This document shows positions 25,301-33,930 of a stretch of DNA of 50,993 nucleotides, piece after piece; positions within the stretch are counted from its first letter, which is position 1, and each line of letters begins with the position of its first letter. A model generated the notes under the pieces. The model was not told the origin of the DNA. It saw nothing but the letters and a program-made list of their open reading frames with translations, and searched no databases. A program made the translations under genes and the position numbers. Source of the stretch: Gammaproteobacteria bacterium (lineage in GTDB: Bacteria > Pseudomonadota > Gammaproteobacteria > Arenicellales > Arenicellaceae); NCBI GenBank assembly GCA_030426005.1, contig JAUHZM010000001.1, positions 1-50,993 on the forward strand. Reading direction: 5' to 3'.

Positions 25301-25424
25301 TTCGACGGCGCTGACGGTGTTTATTGTGCCTGTGGTTTACAGTCTAGTAGCGCGTCGGACAACCTCACCCAATGAAGTTGCCCGACAGCTTGAGACGGAG
25401 GTCGGCGCCACACGCCGTGCTTAA
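22311..25424 (+). CDS. RND multidrug efflux pump, HAE1 family permease
   Basis: 1037 residues, the normal length for AcrB/MexB/MdtB-type pumps. It starts ILSDISVKRPVFAAVISLLLI with the first membrane helix, has two large periplasmic domains and twelve predicted helices. The proton-relay Asp pair is in ALVLAIGLVVDDAIVVLENIV (TM4) and the Lys in VGLAAKNGILIVEFANQLR (TM10). Substrates cannot be read from sequence. It is translationally coupled to the adaptor, and the pair would need a TolC-like protein from elsewhere. Its stop shares TTAA with the stop of the convergent IorB gene. Confidence 0.92.
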   Translation: MILSDISVKRPVFAAVISLLLIAFGLVSFERLSLREYPDIDPPVVTVQVDYPGAPANIVETRITQIIEERVAGVAGIEFIESTSQDGRSNVVIEFSINRDIDSAANDVRDRIAGVMDNLPEEADPPEVQKVDSNNDVILWQNLVSDRLTVPELSDYARRYLIEQYSALDGVARVIVGGRQSYAMRIWLDRQALAARGLSVSNVESALRAENIELPAGSIESNEVLFKARVDRSFKTPDDFAKLVLRQGEDGYLVRLGDVARVEKGLVEDRTFFRGNQEPMVGLGIVRQSTANTIDVARAVKDLSARLNKNLPEGMSVKQSFDASIFIQSSINEVYSTLFIAIACVVFVIYLFLGSFRVMLIPAVTVPVSLIATFIAIYAFGFSVNLLTLLALVLAIGLVVDDAIVVLENIVRRIQDKKESPLVAAYRGARQVGFAVVATTLVLIAVFVPITFLEGDLGQLFTEFALTIAAAVAFSSLVALTLSTMLASKILSAEMPKPNRLVAGVDSLFRKTRRAYRRILVRTFKAPMIPLAVFGVLVVVSGFLYKGIEQEFSPAEDRGAFFLLVNGPEGASFQYINEYMTEIETRLMPLVESGEINRLLVRAPRAFGSIESFNSGIAIVILNDWSQRRSGWEIMDDVRERIKDLPGVRAFPVMRRGFGGGTQKPVQFVVGGSTYEEIAEWVEVLKAKIEEDNPGFQGLDSDFKQTRPQIDFVVDYERAADLGVTIAEIGRTLETMMGGRRVTTYLERGEEYDVILEGERSQQRSFNDIQNIYVRSARTNELIPLSNLVKIKEYGAANSLARFNRVRAITLDANLADGFSLGEALAHLETLVDEHLPDEAVVDYKGESRAFMTSGGSILFVFLLGIAVVFLVLAAQFESFLHPLIILTTVPLTIGGGLLGLALTGQSLNIYSQIGLIMLVGLAAKNGILIVEFANQLRDAGYRFRRAILTASVTRLRPILMTGLTTVAGTIPLILASGAGAETRLVIGTVILFGVLASTALTVFIVPVVYSLVARRTTSPNEVARQLETEVGATRRA

Positions 25425-27661
25425 CTGAAGCGCACGTGTTTGCTGAACGGTAATTCGCGAATTCGTTTTCCGGTTGCCGCGAAAATTGCATTACCGAGTG
25501 CTGGCGCGGCCGGGGGCACGCCAGGCTCACCAATACCGCGAACTTGGTCGCCGTTTTCCAACACCTGCACTTCAATGTCAGGGGCTTGGTTAAACCGCAT
25601 AGATGGGTAATTGTGGAAGTTGCGTTGCTGCACTTCACCGTCTTTGACGGTAATTTCGCCCATCATCGCCGCAGCTAGACCGAAATTCATCCCGCCCATC
25701 ACCTGCGCCTTTACGTTGCGCGGATCCAGTGCGACGCCAACATCGACGGCAGCCCAAGCTTCGATCAGTTTGATGGTGTCGTCAACTGCGGCCACTTCGA
25801 TTACCTGCGCGGTGGGCACACCAAAAGACAATACAAAGGCAAGGCCCAGACCGTGCCCGTCTGGCAGTGCGCGACCCCAGTTCGATTGCTCCGCAACCGA
25901 TTCTAGGACTTTACGAGATACGTCGTGGTTGATTAACTGAAGTCGCATTTCCAGCGGGTCTAAGCCTCCAGCATGGGCGATCTCGTCCATCATGCTCTCG
26001 TGAAAGAAACCATTTTGAGAGCCGCCAACTGAGCGCCAGGAACTGACCGGAAACGCCTTAGGTGTGCGGTACCCCGTAACACGATAGTTTTGAATGCTGT
26101 AGGGTTGGTCCCATGCCGCTTGGACAATCATAATGTCTGGTCCAGCCACTGGTACGCCTAAGCGGCCCATTTGAGACTCAGCCACAGACGGCGCCGCAAG
26201 GTGTAAATCGCAGGTGTCGATCGTATTGTTCGCGAGTTTGGCTTTGAAACGCGCGACTGCCATAGGGCGATAGAAATCGTGACTGGTATCTTCCTCGCGT
26301 GTCCACGTCGTTTTAACCGGCGTGCCTTCAAACTCTTTGGCGATGTGGATGGCCTGAATCACAAAATCCATCTCGGCACGTCGACCGAAGCCGCCGCCCA
26401 TCAAGGTGGTGTGTACCCGGATATTTTCTTCATCTAAGCCTGTGATGGCCGCACCTTCTTTCAGTGCTTGGGTCGGTAGTTGATTACCAGCCCAGATATC
26501 CAATTTACCGTCGCGTAACCAAGCTGTGGCGTTCAATGGTTCCATGGCCGCATGTGCCAAGTACGGAACCTGATACTCTGCTTCGATTATCTCTCCCGAT
26601 TGCAAGGCTTGTTCGACATCACCATCGTCGCGAAATTGGCTGTCCTGATGGTCTGGTGACAGGCTGTCTTGTACCGCAGCCAACAGCCCGTTAGTGTCAT
26701 TGGAATAACTCGCATTTGCCCAGTTGCATTGCACGGCATTGACCGCTTTAAAGGCATACCAGGTATTGGTAGCGACCGCCGCAACGCCATTATTGACTTG
26801 GAATATTCGCTTTACGCCCGGCATGGCTTCAGCCTTGCTGGCGTCAAATGATGTCATCGGTGCGCCGAGTCGCGGATTCATTCTCACCGAGGCATACAGC
26901 ATGTCAGGTAACTCGACATCGATGCTGAACTCGGCTGTGCCGGTTGATTTGGCGACCATGTCGACTCGTGGCATGGACTTGCCCAGCAGTTTCCATTGAG
27001 ATCTGGATTTGAGTACGGGCTCTTTGGGTGGTTCAATGTTAGCGGCTGTCACCGCTAAGTCCGTGTAGGCCACGCTGCGACCATCGCTGGCGAGGATCGT
27101 GCCATCGTTGGCCGACAATTGACTGGTCGGTACATTTAATTGCGCACTCGCTGCTTGCAGCAAAACCTCGCGCGCAGCTGCCCCGGCTGTCCGCATCTTA
27201 TAAAACGCATCGGGTATGGATGACGAGCCACCGGTGATTTGTAGTCCTAGAAACTTGGCTGGAACTTTGGTGAAACCGCGCACCATCTCAGCCGTCCGGC
27301 TGACGTCAGTCGCTGCGAAAGGAATGCCTTCTTCGAGTACCGCAGCATTGAAATACGCATTAGATGCAGGGCCGTGCAGCACCTTGATGGCGTCTAAACT
27401 GACTTCGAGTTCTTCTGCGACTAGGGCGGCCAATGTGGTGTGCACACCCTGACCCATCTCTGCGCGCGGTGCGATGATGCTCACGCCTTGTTGGTCAATA
27501 ATGACGTAGGGCGTGAGCGCGGTGGCGCTGTCGTCAAGGTCCGCTTCAAGAGGGTTATCAATGGGTTGTTTGTATTTCCAGTAGCCAAACGCCACGCCGC
27601 CTGCGATGGCCACGGAACCGACCAAAAAGGTACGGCGCGTAATTTTGCCTAAGGTACTCAT
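25421..27661 (-). CDS. Molybdenum hydroxylase large subunit, isoquinoline 1-oxidoreductase beta-like
   Basis: 746 residues from ATG 27661; a longer frame upstream overlaps the small-subunit gene and starts with unrelated sequence. The N-terminus has a Tat-type signal (KITRRTFLVGSVAIAGGVAFGYW), so the complex should be folded in the cytoplasm and exported. Molybdopterin-binding segments include PRAEMGQGVHTTLAALVAEEL and TLMGGGFGRRAEMDFV, and the C-terminal GIGEPGVPPAAPALGNAIFAA carries the expected catalytic Glu. This is the IorB branch of the xanthine-oxidase family, which hydroxylates N-heterocycles or aldehydes. It overlaps the small-subunit gene by 4 bp. The substrate is unknown; no cytochrome subunit is adjacent. 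Confidence 0.88.
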   Translation of the reverse strand: MSTLGKITRRTFLVGSVAIAGGVAFGYWKYKQPIDNPLEADLDDSATALTPYVIIDQQGVSIIAPRAEMGQGVHTTLAALVAEELEVSLDAIKVLHGPASNAYFNAAVLEEGIPFAATDVSRTAEMVRGFTKVPAKFLGLQITGGSSSIPDAFYKMRTAGAAAREVLLQAASAQLNVPTSQLSANDGTILASDGRSVAYTDLAVTAANIEPPKEPVLKSRSQWKLLGKSMPRVDMVAKSTGTAEFSIDVELPDMLYASVRMNPRLGAPMTSFDASKAEAMPGVKRIFQVNNGVAAVATNTWYAFKAVNAVQCNWANASYSNDTNGLLAAVQDSLSPDHQDSQFRDDGDVEQALQSGEIIEAEYQVPYLAHAAMEPLNATAWLRDGKLDIWAGNQLPTQALKEGAAITGLDEENIRVHTTLMGGGFGRRAEMDFVIQAIHIAKEFEGTPVKTTWTREEDTSHDFYRPMAVARFKAKLANNTIDTCDLHLAAPSVAESQMGRLGVPVAGPDIMIVQAAWDQPYSIQNYRVTGYRTPKAFPVSSWRSVGGSQNGFFHESMMDEIAHAGGLDPLEMRLQLINHDVSRKVLESVAEQSNWGRALPDGHGLGLAFVLSFGVPTAQVIEVAAVDDTIKLIEAWAAVDVGVALDPRNVKAQVMGGMNFGLAAAMMGEITVKDGEVQQRNFHNYPSMRFNQAPDIEVQVLENGDQVRGIGEPGVPPAAPALGNAIFAATGKRIRELPFSKHVRFS

Positions 27662-28152
27662 GCCGTGCCCTCCGACTCGTTTTGCACTGGAACGGATTCC
27701 GATCGCAACGCTTCGGCCGCGCTTTTCACCGCTGCGCGAATCTTGGGGTAGGTACCACAGCGGCACAGGTTGCCTGACATAGCAGTATCGATCTCGGCAT
27801 CCGACGGGTTATTGTTGGCCGCAAGTAAGGCGGCGGCCGACATGATTTGTCCAGATTGGCAATAGCCGCACTGGGCAACTTGATGTTCGATCCACGCTTT
27901 TTGTAAGGTGTGCAAGGCATCGGGTTGTCCTAGGCCTTCAATGGTGGTCACTGGACCTTGGACTGCAGATGCTGGATACGAACAAGCGCGCACCGGGCGG
28001 CCATCAATGTGTACCGTACAAGCGCCGCACATGGCGATACCGCAACCAAATTTTGGACCCTTAATGCCCAATTCGTCGCGCAGCACCCAGAGCAATGGCA
28101 TGTCTGGTGTGACATCGACGTCGTATTCCTGCTCATTGACAACGAGCTTCAT
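27658..28152 (-). CDS. [2Fe-2S] small subunit of molybdenum hydroxylase (IorA-like)
   Basis: 164 residues. The plant-type ferredoxin cluster motif is FGCGIAMCGACTVHIDGRPVRAC and the second, helical-domain cluster uses CGYCQSGQIM and NLCRCGTYPKIR, the two-cluster pattern of xanthine-dehydrogenase-family small subunits. It carries electrons from the molybdenum site in the large subunit to an external acceptor. Its TGA overlaps the large-subunit ATG. It has no signal peptide and probably travels with the Tat-signal-bearing partner. Confidence 0.9.
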   Translation of the reverse strand: MKLVVNEQEYDVDVTPDMPLLWVLRDELGIKGPKFGCGIAMCGACTVHIDGRPVRACSYPASAVQGPVTTIEGLGQPDALHTLQKAWIEHQVAQCGYCQSGQIMSAAALLAANNNPSDAEIDTAMSGNLCRCGTYPKIRAAVKSAAEALRSESVPVQNESEGTA

Positions 28153-28245
28153 GGTTTACCTCCCGACCCTCTAATTAATGTGTGGTTTCGAAGTAATCAT
28201 ACACTTCGTCGAGTATAAATTGTATGGTCTTGCGCTTGTCTCGGA

Positions 28246-29085
28246 TTAGTCAGCCATGTGTTTGGCGTGAAACGCGATATGTTCGCCGATAAAGCTGGCA
28301 ATAAAGAAGTAGGAATGGTCGTAGCCTTCCTGCATGCGAATCTCTATTGGATACTCGGCGGCTTTGGCTGCGTCGACCAATAGTTCGGTTTTTAACTGCG
28401 ATGCTAAGAAGTTATCTCCTGTGCCTTGATCCACTAAGATCGGCAAACGTTGTTCGGCCTCACTCAGTAGCGCACAGGTATCGTATTGCAGCCAGGCACT
28501 GCGGTCCTCGCCTAGGTAGTGCGTGAAGGCTTTCTCGCCCCAAGGACATTGGCTGGGCGCAACAATCGGCGCGAAGGCTGACACTGATTTAAATCGGGCC
28601 GGGTTTCTAAGTGCGATAGTCAGTGCGCCATGCCCACCCATGGAGTGACCTGAGATGGCTTGCCGTTCGGCGTCGACTGGAAAATTTTTCTCAATGAGTG
28701 CCGGCAACTCAGTCGCGATGTAATCGAGCATTTGGTAGTTCGCAGACCACGGTGATTGTGTTGCATTCAAATAGAATCCGGCGCCCAAACCAAAGTCCCA
28801 GCTGCCGTCCGGATCATCCGGAACATGGTCACCGCGTGGGCTGGTGTCGGGGCACACAATGGCGATACCGTGCTGTGCTGCGTAGGCTTGCGCACCAGCT
28901 TTGGTGACGAAGTTCTGATCCGTGCAGGTTAACCCAGAGAGCCAATACAATACGGGCACCGGACCGGATTCGGCCTGCGGTGGCAGATAAATCGAGAAGG
29001 TCATCTCGCAAGCCAGGGCTTGGGATTGGTGTGTGTATTGCTGTTGTTGTCCACCGAATGATTTGATATCGGAACTCAATTGCAT
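28246..29085 (-). CDS. S-formylglutathione hydrolase
   Basis: 279 residues. The esterase-D signature is present: YWLSGLTCTDQNFVTKAGAQ, CPDTSPRGDHVPDDPDGSWDFGLGAGFYLNAT, and the nucleophile elbow ISGHSMGGHGALTIAL, with His in YDHSYFFIASFI. It hydrolyses S-formylglutathione to formate and glutathione in formaldehyde detoxification. In many genomes it is next to frmA (class III alcohol dehydrogenase), but no such gene is here. It is about 93 bp upstream of the IorA-like gene on the same strand. IorAB-type oxidation could yield aldehydes, but I see no direct link. Confidence 0.92.
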   Translation of the reverse strand: MQLSSDIKSFGGQQQQYTHQSQALACEMTFSIYLPPQAESGPVPVLYWLSGLTCTDQNFVTKAGAQAYAAQHGIAIVCPDTSPRGDHVPDDPDGSWDFGLGAGFYLNATQSPWSANYQMLDYIATELPALIEKNFPVDAERQAISGHSMGGHGALTIALRNPARFKSVSAFAPIVAPSQCPWGEKAFTHYLGEDRSAWLQYDTCALLSEAEQRLPILVDQGTGDNFLASQLKTELLVDAAKAAEYPIEIRMQEGYDHSYFFIASFIGEHIAFHAKHMAD

Positions 29086-29183
29086 GAAGAAGCCTCATTG
29101 CTAATTAGTTGAATTGCCAGCAGTGTAGCGGTTGCTCGTGTCGGCGACCAGTGCCGGATTAAATTGTCGGAGTGTCGGAAATA

Positions 29184-29212
29184 AAAAAGGGCATGCTAGG
29201 CATGCCCTTTTT
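29184..29212 (-). terminator. Intrinsic (bidirectional-type) terminator after TonB receptor gene
   Basis: GGGCATGC (29189-29196), loop TAG, GCATGCCC (29200-29207), flanked by A5 on the left and T5 on the right. On the minus strand it lies 22 bp past the receptor stop and ends with a U-run; the symmetric A and T runs allow it to act from either side. Confidence 0.88.
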
Positions 29213-29233
29213 CGAAAAGCCGTCTTGGACGGT

Positions 29234-31450
29234 TTAGAAGCGCTTGGTGAACTCCAGTCCCCAGAACGCCGGTTCGTTAACGAACGCAGTCAGGTTCAGG
29301 AAGTCGAGTGCGCCGTCGGCCACCACTTCGTCGGTGATGTTGCGTCCAACCACGGCGACATCGATGGTGTCGTCCGCATTTTTATAGCCTACGCGTAGAC
29401 CACCGATCCAACGTTTCTCCGCCACGAACTCAACCGACTCGTACAAAAAGATGTTGGAGTCACTGCGGTAGTTCCAGTCCGTTTGCGCGTAGATCAAACC
29501 GCTTTCAAGTTCGTAGTCGTAATCAAGCGAAAAGTTGAAGATCCATTCTGGTGCACGTGGCAGTGGATTGCCATTCACGGACACAAGGTTAACCGTGCCG
29601 AAGAAACCTGGGAAGGTGTCAACGATTGGGTCCAGCGACGTACACAATGGTGTGGCTGAACACAATTCAGTATTCAGGTTCGGGTCTTTAATTTCCGTTT
29701 CGTTATAGCTCAAGTTGGTGTTCAAGCGCAGATTATCCATAACCAGGAATTCGAACTCTGTCTCGAAACCGGAACCAGTCACCTCGGCCGCATTTAGCAA
29801 CTCATTGGTGTTACCCGTGCCACCCGTGGCGGTCAGTTGTTGGTCGTCAATGGAGAAGGTGTACACTGTGGTATTCCAGCGCGCGCGTCCATCAAACAGG
29901 TCTGCTTTAAAACCAACTTCGAATGAGGTGATTTCTTCCGTATCTGCTTGGCTGACGAAACCGAATCGTCCCAGGGTCACCGGACCACGGGATGCGGTGG
30001 CCAGTCGTGCATAAGTGCTCCATTCGCTGTTTAAGTCGTAGTTGGCCGACAGTTCCCAGCTGAAGTAGTCATCGCTGGCTTCAATCGTTGCGGCTGGGGC
30101 TGTAGACCCAGGGCCAGGAATCACTTCAAGTTCTTTGTCGTCATCGGTATAACGCAGGCCAGCAGTGATTGAGAATTCGTCCGTGAGGTTAAATTCTGCT
30201 TGGCCGAAGATCGCCATTGAGCGCGTGTCTTGCTGTGCCTGAGTTAGCTGGATGCGGTCGCCAGAGTTTGCGAAATCAATGCTGTCCACGGTGATGTCTT
30301 CGTCCAGGAAGTAAACACCGACCTGGTAGAACAAATCATCCAGCTCAACTGCGTAGCGCAGTTCTTGTGTTAGCTGGCTGTGGTCAGACAAACCGTCACC
30401 GGATGACACGCTGAAGAAAGCTTGACCACCTAATTGGCCAGTCGCCTCTGGACCACCTTGGATGCCGCCGTCAATATCGGCCTGGCTGAAGCTCTCCACG
30501 GTGTCGTAGGCAGTGATCGAGGTGATCGTTGTGTTGTTGTCTAGATCAAATGTCAGTTTGGCACTGCCGCCGAAATGATCCAGTTCCATGCCAGATACCA
30601 GCGCATCGTGCGAGGCGATTTCTGGGTTGAAACCGGGGCGCAGACCCTCAACTCCTGGCGTAAACGCGTTGCCATAGAATACTTGTGGCTGGTTGCCGTC
30701 TTGCTTAAATCCGTGCAGTTTGAACAAGGCAGAAAATTGATCGTTCGGTGTTGCTAACAATTGCAGGCGATAGGCAAATTCATCAAATGCGCCAAAGTCA
30801 TCGCCAGGTCCGTTGAATGTGTTGTCAATCCAGTTGCCGCGGTCTAAGTATTTGAAAGAAGCACGTGCTGCCAGGGTGTCGCTTAACGCACCACCAACGG
30901 CGCCTTCTGCTGAGACAGTTTCTCGACTGCCATAACCTAAGCGGACATAACCGTCGTTTTCTTCTGAAGGTTGAACCGAGTCGACCTTAACCACGCCCGC
31001 CGTGGTGCTGCGACCAAATAGCGTGCCTTGTGGGCCTTTGAGTACTTCGATGCGTTCAACGTCGAATAGAGGGATACTTTTGAGTACTGAGTTCTCCAAA
31101 GCCACTTCATCCATAATCATGGAAACTGGCTGGGTAGCATTTACATCGAAATCATAGTTACCTAGGCCACGAATATAGAAGCGCGGCGATTGGCGGCCAT
31201 TCGATGATTCAATTTGCAGGCTGGGCACGCGTCCGGCCAGTGCGCGAATGTTTTCGCCTGCACCCAATAAGTCCTGGACCTGCTCGGACGGAATCGCCGA
31301 CACAGCAGCAGGAATGTCTTGTAGGGTTTGTTCACGTTTTTGCGCAGTTACCACAATCTCCTCAAGGGTCAGATTGTTTTGCGCGGATGCGACAGTCGAG
31401 AGACTGGCGAGGCCCACAACCAGTGGGGCGGTAAAGGATCGAATAGTCAT
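29234..31450 (-). CDS. TonB-dependent outer-membrane receptor
   Basis: 738 residues. A signal peptide ends at STVASA, followed by NNLTLEEIVVTAQKREQTLQDIP, a plug-domain start with the TonB-box-like EEIVVTAQ. The plug shows RFYIRGLGNYDF and VERIEVLKGPQGTLFGRSTTAGVV, typical of the family, and the C-terminus ends in a beta strand with terminal Phe (WGLEFTKRF). The 22-strand barrel imports large substrates with energy from TonB. This sub-type, with VVTAQKREQTLQDIP, is common in marine and alphaproteobacteria-like sets for carbohydrates, lipids or aromatics. The substrate is unknown. The gene is monocistronic, with a terminator behind it and a divergent rhomboid gene upstream. Confidence 0.92.
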   Translation of the reverse strand: MTIRSFTAPLVVGLASLSTVASAQNNLTLEEIVVTAQKREQTLQDIPAAVSAIPSEQVQDLLGAGENIRALAGRVPSLQIESSNGRQSPRFYIRGLGNYDFDVNATQPVSMIMDEVALENSVLKSIPLFDVERIEVLKGPQGTLFGRSTTAGVVKVDSVQPSEENDGYVRLGYGSRETVSAEGAVGGALSDTLAARASFKYLDRGNWIDNTFNGPGDDFGAFDEFAYRLQLLATPNDQFSALFKLHGFKQDGNQPQVFYGNAFTPGVEGLRPGFNPEIASHDALVSGMELDHFGGSAKLTFDLDNNTTITSITAYDTVESFSQADIDGGIQGGPEATGQLGGQAFFSVSSGDGLSDHSQLTQELRYAVELDDLFYQVGVYFLDEDITVDSIDFANSGDRIQLTQAQQDTRSMAIFGQAEFNLTDEFSITAGLRYTDDDKELEVIPGPGSTAPAATIEASDDYFSWELSANYDLNSEWSTYARLATASRGPVTLGRFGFVSQADTEEITSFEVGFKADLFDGRARWNTTVYTFSIDDQQLTATGGTGNTNELLNAAEVTGSGFETEFEFLVMDNLRLNTNLSYNETEIKDPNLNTELCSATPLCTSLDPIVDTFPGFFGTVNLVSVNGNPLPRAPEWIFNFSLDYDYELESGLIYAQTDWNYRSDSNIFLYESVEFVAEKRWIGGLRVGYKNADDTIDVAVVGRNITDEVVADGALDFLNLTAFVNEPAFWGLEFTKRF

Positions 31451-31618
31451 AGTAAGAATCCGGGTAAGTACGTCGGGTCAAGCTGAAAATCTAGGAGTGG
31501 TGACTTTACCACCAACGGCGTTGTAATTAACCCCTAAACGTATGAATTGCCGACATTTAGCCCGCAAAATAACCGAAACGCGATACTATTACGGCCTAGT
31601 CAACGATTCGATCTCCCC

Positions 31619-32257
31619 ATGCCTGCAGAGTTATTTACTGTCACCAATTTGCTGGTGGCCATCACGTGTGTTGTGTCTTTCTTGGTGATGGAAAACCAGG
31701 TCACCAAATCCCAGTTGCTATTTCATCCCGCCACGGTGCGGCGAGAAGGTGAGTGGTATCGATTTTTGACCTCCGGGTTTATTCATGCCGATATGCTGCA
31801 CCTGTTGATCAATATGTTTGTATTGTGGTCATTTGGTAACGCACTTGAAACTGGCTACTTCCCAGTATTTCTGGGTGAGGGCAGTACAATCAAGTTCCTG
31901 ATTCTGTATCTTGGTGGGATTGTGGTGTCCTCAATTCCAGATTATTTTCGGCATCGATATAACAGCACCTACGCCGCATTGGGCGCGTCCGGCGGGGTAT
32001 CGGCCGTGGTGTTTGGCGTCATCATCTTCGCGCCGTGGCAGAATCTGTACCTGTATGGTGTGATCGCCATTCCACAGATCGTGGCGGGAGTTGGCTATCT
32101 CTGGTACTCCTGGGTGAAAGACAAACAGGCGAATGACAACATCGGTCATATGGCGCATTTTGCCGGGGCGGTGTGGGGTTTTGTTTTTACCGGCTTGATG
32201 AATCCATACCTGTTTGTATCGTTTGTGCAGCAAACCTTGGCCGGGCCGAGCTGGTAG
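31619..32257 (+). CDS. Rhomboid family intramembrane serine protease
   Basis: 212 residues from ATG 31619; a longer frame from 31547 adds no membrane or signal sequence. The family motifs are complete: FLTSGFIHADMLHLLINMFVLWSFG in helix 2, the GxSG nucleophile in YAALGASGGVSAVVFGVI, and the catalytic His in NIGHMAHFAGAVWGF. Six hydrophobic segments are visible. The protein should cut membrane-spanning substrates in the inner membrane. It is followed 24 bp later by a TauE/SafE permease gene on the same strand. Confidence 0.88.
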   Translation: MPAELFTVTNLLVAITCVVSFLVMENQVTKSQLLFHPATVRREGEWYRFLTSGFIHADMLHLLINMFVLWSFGNALETGYFPVFLGEGSTIKFLILYLGGIVVSSIPDYFRHRYNSTYAALGASGGVSAVVFGVIIFAPWQNLYLYGVIAIPQIVAGVGYLWYSWVKDKQANDNIGHMAHFAGAVWGFVFTGLMNPYLFVSFVQQTLAGPSW

Positions 32258-32281
32258 CCCGATAGCGCAGGGCTCGCTGGT

Positions 32282-33058
32282 ATGCCGGTGTTTGAACTCA
32301 GTCTAACTCTGATTGCGGGCCTGATGATGGCTGCATTTGTTACCGCTGTGGTGCATGGCGCGACCGGCATGGCGGGCGGCATCTTGTTGGCGGCAGTGCT
32401 CACACAGGTGGTCGGAATTAAGAACGCTATTCCGTTGACCACCTGTGCGTTGATCATTAGTCACAGCAGCCGAGTCTGGTTGCACCGGCATGATATTGAT
32501 TGGCGGACCGTGCAGCTCATTGGCGTGTTCGCAGCGCCCGGTATTTTGTTTGGTACCTGGCTGTTTGTCGGTTTGTCGCCGACTATCGTGGCCCTGGTGA
32601 TGGGTACGTTTTTGGTGTGTTCAATTCCCGTTAAGCTCTGGGCGCGACGTCGGAATCTCGAAGTCAGTAATCCCGTGCTCGGCCTGGCCAGTAGTGCTTG
32701 GGGTGTGCTGGCTGGCAATGTTATTGGTCCTGGTTTCGTGTTGGCACCGTTTTTGCAAGGTCGTCGTTCCCAAACCCAGCAGGGTCAATCAAAACTGCTC
32801 TCGCGAACTGAATTCGTTGGCACCTTGGCTTGTATTGTGTTGGGAATGAATTGCATCAAGGTATTGGTGTTTAGTAGCACCGCGCTCCTCAACTTTGACG
32901 GGCTTTGGTTAGGGCTCGCCTTAGGCTTGGCGACGATTCCGGGAAACTGGTTGGGTAAAAACCTATTGTTGCGGCTCACGGATGGCGCTCACCGACACCT
33001 TATAAACATAATGACCGTCATACTCAGTGCGTACTTTTTCTATCAGGCGGTGCGTTAA
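32282..33058 (+). CDS. TauE/SafE family permease (first copy)
   Basis: 258 residues, almost wholly hydrophobic with about eight membrane segments. HGATGMAGGILLAAVLTQVVGIKNAIPLTT near the N-terminus and the repeated layout of the second half match TauE/SafE (DUF81) proteins, which export or import sulfite, sulfoacetate and other small organic anions. A second member follows 80 bp downstream, but the two differ clearly. Substrate is unknown. Confidence 0.8.
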   Translation: MPVFELSLTLIAGLMMAAFVTAVVHGATGMAGGILLAAVLTQVVGIKNAIPLTTCALIISHSSRVWLHRHDIDWRTVQLIGVFAAPGILFGTWLFVGLSPTIVALVMGTFLVCSIPVKLWARRRNLEVSNPVLGLASSAWGVLAGNVIGPGFVLAPFLQGRRSQTQQGQSKLLSRTEFVGTLACIVLGMNCIKVLVFSSTALLNFDGLWLGLALGLATIPGNWLGKNLLLRLTDGAHRHLINIMTVILSAYFFYQAVR

Positions 33059-33138
33059 GCTGGTACTCTCTGGCGCTGGGTGATTGCCATACGACGTACT
33101 GATGCCCCAACCAATTATTTTTCTACTCTCGTTCACCA

Positions 33139-33930
33139 ATGGATTTTAGTTACTGGTATTTTTTCCTGCTTGCGTTGTTTGGTGCTGTGGTGGCAAATTC
33201 CACTGGCGCTGGTGGTGGTGTGGTGTTCGTGCCGGCATTCAATTTACTTGGTTTATCGCCTGATTCGGTGATCGCGACGAGTTTCGCAATTCAATGCTTT
33301 GGGATGACTGCTGGGACGCTTGCTTGGTTCAGGCACGCACGCTTGCAGCAGGTGAGTGAGGTGCCAGAAGTTTGGAATGCATACTTGCCACACATTCTTT
33401 GGTTTGGTTTGCCATCCATGTTGGGCGTGGTAGCCGGTCAAGCCTTGTTTGAAGCGCGGGCTGCACATGAGATCGTCAGTTTGTTCAAAGGCTTCTCGAT
33501 TGTGTTCGCCATCTCGATTCTTGCTACCACGTATTACCTTGTGCGCACGCAAAAGCGTAAATTGCCCCCAGTGCAGGCGCAGGGCTATTTTTATCTTCTG
33601 TTTGTCATCGTTGGCGGGGTAGGTGGCATGATTACCGCCTGGTTGTCGATTGGCGTTGGCGAGTTGGTGGCGGTTCTACTGATTTTAATGCGTTACCCGG
33701 TGCGGATGGCGGTCGGTGTGGCGGTTAGCGTTAGCGCGATGTCGGTTTGGGTCGGTGTTCAAAAATACCTATGGGTATTACCAACCATCGATTGGAATGT
33801 GCTGATGTTCGCCGGCCCGGCAGCGCTGATAGGTGGTACGGTAGCCAAACACGTGATTGCCTGGTTTACACCAGTGCAACTTAAGCTGTTTATTGCGGCT
33901 TGGATTCTGTTCAGTGCCATTGCGATGTAG
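33139..33930 (+). CDS. TauE/SafE family permease (second copy)
   Basis: 263 residues with about eight membrane segments. AVVANSTGAGGGVVFVPAFNLLGLSPDSVIATSFAIQCFGM is the family signature, more canonical than in the neighbour at 32282, and GGVGGMITAWLSIGVGELVAVLLIL is its second-half counterpart. The protein probably moves a small sulfur-containing or carboxylate anion across the inner membrane. Tandem with the first copy; whether they work together is unknown. Confidence 0.83.
   Translation: MDFSYWYFFLLALFGAVVANSTGAGGGVVFVPAFNLLGLSPDSVIATSFAIQCFGMTAGTLAWFRHARLQQVSEVPEVWNAYLPHILWFGLPSMLGVVAGQALFEARAAHEIVSLFKGFSIVFAISILATTYYLVRTQKRKLPPVQAQGYFYLLFVIVGGVGGMITAWLSIGVGELVAVLLILMRYPVRMAVGVAVSVSAMSVWVGVQKYLWVLPTIDWNVLMFAGPAALIGGTVAKHVIAWFTPVQLKLFIAAWILFSAIAM

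Noticed and set aside
27662..27766. 35-residue N-terminal extension of the IorB-like protein
   Set aside because: It lies within the small-subunit gene and would put the Tat signal inside the protein. The ATGA overlap at 27658-27661 gives a natural start.
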